Of a DNA stretch of 64,000 nt, positions 59,760 to 64,000 are shown piece by piece. The DNA is taken from positions 248,001-312,000 of the forward strand of contig NZ_QOKW01000001.1 in the NCBI RefSeq assembly GCF_008365375.1, in the 5' to 3' direction. Source of the stretch: Roseomonas genomospecies 6 (GTDB lineage Bacteria > Pseudomonadota > Alphaproteobacteria > Azospirillales > Azospirillaceae). Position 1 is the first letter of the stretch, and each line of letters starts with the position of its first letter. The notes under the pieces were generated by a model. The model was not told the DNA's origin, searched no databases, and saw nothing but the letters and a program-made list of their open reading frames with translations. Position numbers and translations under genes: made by a program.

Positions 59760-61775
59760 ATGGCACAGACGAAGATCGCAGTTTTCACAGCCACGATGCA
59801 GGGCACGGGTACGGAACCCTGGATCACCGACGGCACCGCATCGGGGACGCACCTCCTCGCCGACATCCGGCCGGGCGAGCAGGGAAGCGCTCCCCAGGAC
59901 GCGGTCGTCGCGGGCGGCAAAATCTTCTTCACCGCGGACGACGGCCTGCACGGCCGCGAACTCTGGGTCACGGACGGCACCAGTGGCGGAACCCGGCTGT
60001 TCGACGTCGCGGTCGGCGCCGTATCCGGCGCTCCGGACGATCTGACCGTGGTCGGCGACCGCTTGTTCTTCACCGCGGAGGACGGCGTTCATGGCCGTGA
60101 ATTGTGGGTGAGCGACGGGACCGCGGCGGGCACCCGGATGGTCGCCGATCTGATGCCGGGAAGCCAGGGCTCCTCCCCCTCGGCGCTGACCGCCGCCCAT
60201 GGCCGGATTTACCTGCACGCGGACGGCGCCGCCCAGGACGGGATTTGGAGTTCCGACGGCACCGCCGCAGGAACCCGCCTCTTCCATGAGATGGAACCGC
60301 TTCCCCCTTGGTCCTACGGCATCACGCTGGTCGGCATGAGTGACGGAAGGCTGGCTTTCCACGAGGGTTCGGCGTCATGGCCCTCCAAACTCACGGTCGC
60401 CAACCCCGACGGCACCGCGACGGCCTTCACGGACCTCGTCCCCGGCGGCGGGGCTGTCCGCTATGCCGCCACGCCCGAGGGGATCGTGGCGTCGGTCACC
60501 AATGTGATCGACTGGACCGGAAGCATGGAGTGGCCGACCGCCGTCCGGCATTCGACCTTCTGGGTCACCGACGGCACGCCCGATGGCACGCGGTATCTTG
60601 GCGACCTGACGACCCAGGGATGGGACCTCGTGCGGATCGTCGGCGTGCGCGACGGCCAGGTGGTGTTCTCAAGCGATATGGACACCTATCGGGTCGAACA
60701 AGGTTCCGCCTCGCGGATCGGCGTTCTGGACGAGGCCACCGGCACGGTAAGCTTTCTCCCCGGCCAGGAACTCGCCAACCCGCTCGGATGGCTCGATCAG
60801 GGGGCGTCCGATGAAGGAAGCCGCCTGCTTTTCCTGGACGAGAACCACTGGTCGGGCTCCCAGCGCCTCATGGCGACCGACGGCACACCGGAGGGAACCG
60901 CCGAACTCCACCGAAACGATTGGATGTACCAGGACATCGAGATCGCCGGTGACCGGGCCTTCTTTCTGACGGACGGAAACGGAACCGATCCCGGCGGGCT
61001 GTGGGTGACCGACGGCACGCCGGAAGGCACCCGGCAGGTGCGGGATACAGCGGGGGGAGCGTTCGGCGACAAACTGCTTGGGGACCTCGATGGCCGCATG
61101 CTGGGATTCGATCGCGACCACTTCGCCAACACCGATCGGTTCTTCCTGTCCGACGGCACCGCGGACGGCACCGTCGTGCTCGCCGAGCTACCCCCTGGAA
61201 TGGGGAACGATTACTGGGACCATACGGCCAAGCTGCTCGGCGTCATCGCAGCGCCGGACGGCATCCACCGGGGGTCTGAAGGCGACGACACGCTGTTGGG
61301 CGGGGATGGCGCGGACCGGATTCACGGCTTGGCCGGCGACGACCGCATCCTGGCCGGAGCCGGGGACGATCGGTTGAATGGCGGTGCCGGCGCGGACGTC
61401 ATCGATGGGGCGGACGGCGACGATCGTCTCTACGGCATGTCCGGGCGTGACATCCTTATCCCGGGAAAGGGGCGCGACATCGTCGATGGCGGCGCCGGCG
61501 ATGACGTGCTGATTGCCGAGCGGGACGGCGAGAGCGACCAGTTCTTCTTTGCCCCCGGCAGCGGAGCCGACGTGCTGACGGCCTTCGACCCGCTGCTGGA
61601 CGTCATCATCCTGAAGGGGTTCGAGCGGGACATCGGCACCGCGGCATGGCGGACGGAACACGTCAGCGAACGGGGGAGCAGCGTGCACATCGACCTTGGA
61701 AGCGGAGACAGCATCCTCGTCCTTGACGCGATGGCGCAGGACCTCCGCTTTACGGTCATCGACCCGATGCCATGA
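59760..61775 (+). CDS. secreted RTX protein with ELWVTDGT repeats
   Basis: The 671-residue protein has many repeats of the form (E)LWVTDGTxxGTR (for example GRELWVTDGTSGGTRL, GLWVTDGTPEGTR) over residues 1-500, a pattern seen in large bacterial surface proteins and probably forming a beta-propeller. Residues ~506-585 are RTX calcium-binding nonapeptides (GGDGADRIHGLAGDDRILAG, GGAGADVIDG). The C-terminus (ADVLTAFDPLLDVIIL; GDSILVLDAM) resembles a type I secretion signal region. No N-terminal signal peptide, as expected for type I export. GGAGGGGG precedes the ATG. No transporter genes lie next to it. The 190 bp upstream are unusually AT-rich. Confidence 0.87.
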   Translation: MAQTKIAVFTATMQGTGTEPWITDGTASGTHLLADIRPGEQGSAPQDAVVAGGKIFFTADDGLHGRELWVTDGTSGGTRLFDVAVGAVSGAPDDLTVVGDRLFFTAEDGVHGRELWVSDGTAAGTRMVADLMPGSQGSSPSALTAAHGRIYLHADGAAQDGIWSSDGTAAGTRLFHEMEPLPPWSYGITLVGMSDGRLAFHEGSASWPSKLTVANPDGTATAFTDLVPGGGAVRYAATPEGIVASVTNVIDWTGSMEWPTAVRHSTFWVTDGTPDGTRYLGDLTTQGWDLVRIVGVRDGQVVFSSDMDTYRVEQGSASRIGVLDEATGTVSFLPGQELANPLGWLDQGASDEGSRLLFLDENHWSGSQRLMATDGTPEGTAELHRNDWMYQDIEIAGDRAFFLTDGNGTDPGGLWVTDGTPEGTRQVRDTAGGAFGDKLLGDLDGRMLGFDRDHFANTDRFFLSDGTADGTVVLAELPPGMGNDYWDHTAKLLGVIAAPDGIHRGSEGDDTLLGGDGADRIHGLAGDDRILAGAGDDRLNGGAGADVIDGADGDDRLYGMSGRDILIPGKGRDIVDGGAGDDVLIAERDGESDQFFFAPGSGADVLTAFDPLLDVIILKGFERDIGTAAWRTEHVSERGSSVHIDLGSGDSILVLDAMAQDLRFTVIDPMP

Positions 61776-61911
61776 GGGGCGGCCTTCAAGACTGACCATG
61801 GCGACCGGCGACGGCGACCATCACCGCTGCGGGGTGGCGTCCAGGACCACCCCGAGGAGGATGGCTCCCGCCGGGCTCCGCGCCACCCCTCCATCGATCT
61901 GGTGCGGCCCC

Positions 61912-63330
61912 TTACCCTTCCACCTGCACCACGCGCAGGTTGTTGGTGGTTCCCGCCTGGGCGAACGGAATGCCGGCCACCACGACCATCTGATCGTTCG
62001 GCTTCGCGAAACCTTCTTCCCGGGCGAAGCCCAGCGCCCGCTCCACCATCTCCTCATAGGTGTGGACGTCGGCGGACAGGACGCTGTGGGCGCCCCACAG
62101 AAGCGACAGGCGGCGCGACACCGCGGGGTGCGGGGTGATCGCCAGGATCGGCACCGCCGGGCGCCGCCGGGCGATGCGCGCCGCCGTCGTGCCGCTGGAG
62201 GTGTAGGCGACGATGGCGGAAGCGTGGATCACCTCCGCCAGATCGGCGGCGGCGGCGGCGACCGCGTGCGGGGCGGTCTGCTCCTCGCCGGGGTCGGAGG
62301 CGTCGATGATGGAGCGGTAGAGCTTGTGCTGCTCCGTGCTGCGGATGATGCGGTCCATCATCTCCACCGCTTCCACCGGGAAGGCGCCGCTGGCCGATTC
62401 CGCCGACAGCATCACGGCGTCTGCGCCGTCGTAGATGGCGGTCGCCACGTCCGACGCCTCGGCCCGCGTCGGGGTCGGGGCGTTGACCATGGAATCCAGC
62501 ATCTGCGTCGCCACGATCACCGGCTTCACGGCCAGACGGCAAGCCCGGACCAGCTCCTTCTGGCGGCCCGGAACCTCCTCATGCGGAATTTCCACGCCCA
62601 GATCGCCGCGGGCGACCATGATGGAATCCGACAGGCGGATGATGTCGTCGATCCGCTCCAGCGCCGCCGGCTTCTCGATCTTCGCCATCAGCCCGGCCCG
62701 GTCGCCGATCAGCCCGCGGGCTTCCAGCAGGTCCGCCGGCTTCTGCACGAAGGACATGGCCACCCAATCGACGCCCAGTTCCAGACCGAAGGCGAGGTCG
62801 ATGCGGTCCTTCGCGGTCAGCGGCGACAGTTCCAACACCGTTTCGGGCAGGTTGACGCCCTTGCGGTTGGAGATGGTTCCTCCGATCACCACCTTGGCGT
62901 CGATGAAGTCGTCGCCCATCCCGGTGACGGTGACGCGCACGCGCCCGTCGTCGATCAGCAGATTGTGGCCCGGCAACACCGCGGCGAAGATTTCCGGATG
63001 AGGCAGCGGGATCGCGTTCCGGTCGCCATCGGCGCCGGACAGGACGAACCGGATCGTCTCGCCGGAGGCGACGGTGAGTTTGCCGTCACGGATGGTGCCG
63101 ACGCGGATCTTCGGTCCCTGAAGGTCCTGAAGAATGCCGATGGGACGGCCCATCTCGGCCTCCAGGGCGCGGATGGCGGCATGGACCTTGGCATGGTCCT
63201 CGTGCGTTCCATGGCTGAAATTCAGGCGGAAGGTATCGACGCCGGCCAGGAACAGCCGCTTCAGCATCTCGGGCGTGTTGCTGGCGGGGCCGACCGTGGC
63301 AACGATCTTCGCGCGGCGGTGACGACGCAT
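61912..63330 (-). CDS. pyk: pyruvate kinase
   Basis: Pyruvate kinase turns phosphoenolpyruvate and ADP into pyruvate and ATP. The 472-residue protein has AKIVATVGPAS, FRLNFSHGTHEDH, MAKIEKPAAL (active-site Lys), VARGDLGVEIP, and a C-terminal allosteric-type domain (YTSSGTTAARIARRRPAVPILAITP). Length is normal. GAGAGG lies about ten bases before the ATG at 63330. Confidence 0.96.
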   Translation of the reverse strand: MRRHRRAKIVATVGPASNTPEMLKRLFLAGVDTFRLNFSHGTHEDHAKVHAAIRALEAEMGRPIGILQDLQGPKIRVGTIRDGKLTVASGETIRFVLSGADGDRNAIPLPHPEIFAAVLPGHNLLIDDGRVRVTVTGMGDDFIDAKVVIGGTISNRKGVNLPETVLELSPLTAKDRIDLAFGLELGVDWVAMSFVQKPADLLEARGLIGDRAGLMAKIEKPAALERIDDIIRLSDSIMVARGDLGVEIPHEEVPGRQKELVRACRLAVKPVIVATQMLDSMVNAPTPTRAEASDVATAIYDGADAVMLSAESASGAFPVEAVEMMDRIIRSTEQHKLYRSIIDASDPGEEQTAPHAVAAAAADLAEVIHASAIVAYTSSGTTAARIARRRPAVPILAITPHPAVSRRLSLLWGAHSVLSADVHTYEEMVERALGFAREEGFAKPNDQMVVVAGIPFAQAGTTNNLRVVQVEG

Positions 63331-63816
63331 ATAATTTCGGCCTCTCGGGCCGCCTCCTTTGTGGAGTGTCGGACGGCAGGCATGCCGGTTGGGAACCGGG
63401 CGGCCGTGAAACCGCCAGGATGCCGAACACATTGGTGAGCACCGGCCCGCTGACAACCGCGGCGGATACATTATTGAAGAGACTGTGGCTTTACCGACCC
63501 TACCGGTCCGAAGCCCCCGGCGCGCCCGCCCAATCACTCATCATCGAATCGTCATCGAACGGTCATGCAAGGCGGCTATCATGTGCACCGGGCGACTGGC
63601 CGCGGCGGATTCGGCCTCCGGACGCGGACTTGGGCCGTGTCTCACCATAAAATCCGACATCGCAGGGCGCATGACCATGCCGACCCGCCAAGGGCTCTTG
63701 GCGACCACGCGCTGCACTCGCGTGTGATGCCATGTATCACCAACGTGCACGACCGAGGCCGTTGGGTGCGGTCATAAAATGAGGAAAGTCAACGCTTTGG
63801 GAGCTGCGAGGGGAAG
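63331..63816. other. 486-bp stretch without a gene
   Basis: Upstream region of pyk on the minus strand and downstream region of the tRNA. Frames of 60-90 codons exist on both strands but lack good ribosome sites and look like chance. I see no clear promoter, terminator or repeat in it. Confidence 0.6.
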
Positions 63817-63910
63817 TGGCGGAGGGGATGGGATTCGAACCCACGATAGGGGTTTGAGCCCCTATAACGGTTTAGCAAACCGCCGCCTTCAGCCTCTCGG
63901 CCACCCCTCC
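63817..63910 (-). tRNA. tRNA-Ser (anticodon GCU)
   Basis: A 94-base type II tRNA. The acceptor stem GGAGGGG pairs with CCCCTCC, followed by G and an encoded CCA end. The anticodon loop TTTGCTAA holds GCT, the variable arm forms TAGGGG/CCCCTA, and the T arm is GTGGG-TTCGAAT-CCCAT. All arms pair. Confidence 0.97.
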
Positions 63911-63949
63911 TGCCGGGTCGGCGCTCTGTGGCGCCGCTGGCGTGGGTGC

Positions 63950-63978
63950 GTTCTAACGGTCCGGATGGGGCCTGTCAA
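63950..63978 (-). promoter_or_regulatory. sigma70 promoter of tRNA-Ser
   Basis: On the minus strand TTGACA, exactly 17 bases, then TAGAAC (4 of 6 to TATAAT). The start site would be about 33 bases before the tRNA. Confidence 0.7.
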
Positions 63979-64000
63979 CGCTTACTCATCAAAAATGTGA

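Noticed and set aside
61831..61853. GGGGTGG/CCACCCC hairpin as terminator between the RTX gene and pyk
   Set aside because: Short stem and no T run on either strand.
63541..63777. Frames of 69-80 codons upstream of pyk
   Set aside because: No good ribosome sites, composition typical of chance frames, and no family pattern.
1..64000. CRISPR array, prophage or insertion sequence
   Set aside because: I saw no regularly spaced identical repeats with spacers, no integrase, capsid or transposase genes, and no long terminal repeats other than the 140-bp palindromic element.

Overview
The window is very GC-rich, densely coded DNA from an alphaproteobacterium. It looks like a Rhodospirillales member and most like Azospirillum, although I cannot name a species from sequence alone. 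The supporting signs are a PhyR-type stress regulator, GGAAC/CGTT (EcfG-type) promoters, an alphaproteobacterial RpoH with a CTTG-N17-CTTATTT promoter, FlbT next to a flagellin, CioAB, and many TPR proteins.

Layout. 1-7350 carries a partial MarR regulator, a stress regulator (PhyR), purU, two small helical proteins, an N-acetylmuramoyl-L-alanine amidase, a two-BON lipoprotein and an exported helical-repeat protein. 7389-38516 is a flagellin and glycan region. It holds three TPR-glycosyltransferase proteins with one, two and three TPR-GT modules, a TPR-methyltransferase, flbT, a 621-residue flagellin, pseudaminic acid genes (pseI, pseG, a PseH-like acetyltransferase, a cytidylyltransferase), a further GT-B glycosyltransferase and a sugar-1-phosphate nucleotidyltransferase. 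Embedded in it is a small acyl-building kit: two KASIII enzymes, three SDRs, two acyl carrier proteins, an acyl-AMP ligase, an alpha/beta hydrolase and a Rieske oxygenase. 38588-47399 is housekeeping: cioAB, rpoH, an Mla-type lipid transporter and apt. 47657-59480 mixes a CocE-like hydrolase, a Fic-fold protein without its catalytic His, hemerythrin, stress proteins (BON, DUF3309), bdhA, a CYTH protein, a CorA-like protein, a PPP phosphatase and a divergent LysR/aldo-keto reductase pair. 59760-63910 holds a secreted RTX protein, pyruvate kinase and tRNA-Ser(GCU).

How it works together (inference). Flagellin appears to be made from a sigma54 promoter preceded by four spaced palindromes that resemble Caulobacter ftr/FlbD sites. 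FlbT would control it after transcription. The TPR-GT proteins resemble Caulobacter FlmG (TPR flagellin-binding part plus glycosyltransferase part) and would load flagellin with a pseudaminic-type sugar. The ACP/KASIII/SDR/ligase set interleaved with the sugar genes suggests the sugar carries a dedicated acyl group. PseB and PseC are not in the window.

Regulation and repeats. I found candidate EcfG-type promoters for the BON and DUF3309 stress genes, an RpoH-type promoter for rpoH, two intrinsic terminators with no annotated gene in front of them (possible small RNAs), and two copies of a ~140-bp inverted-repeat element, one of which supplies the end of pseG.
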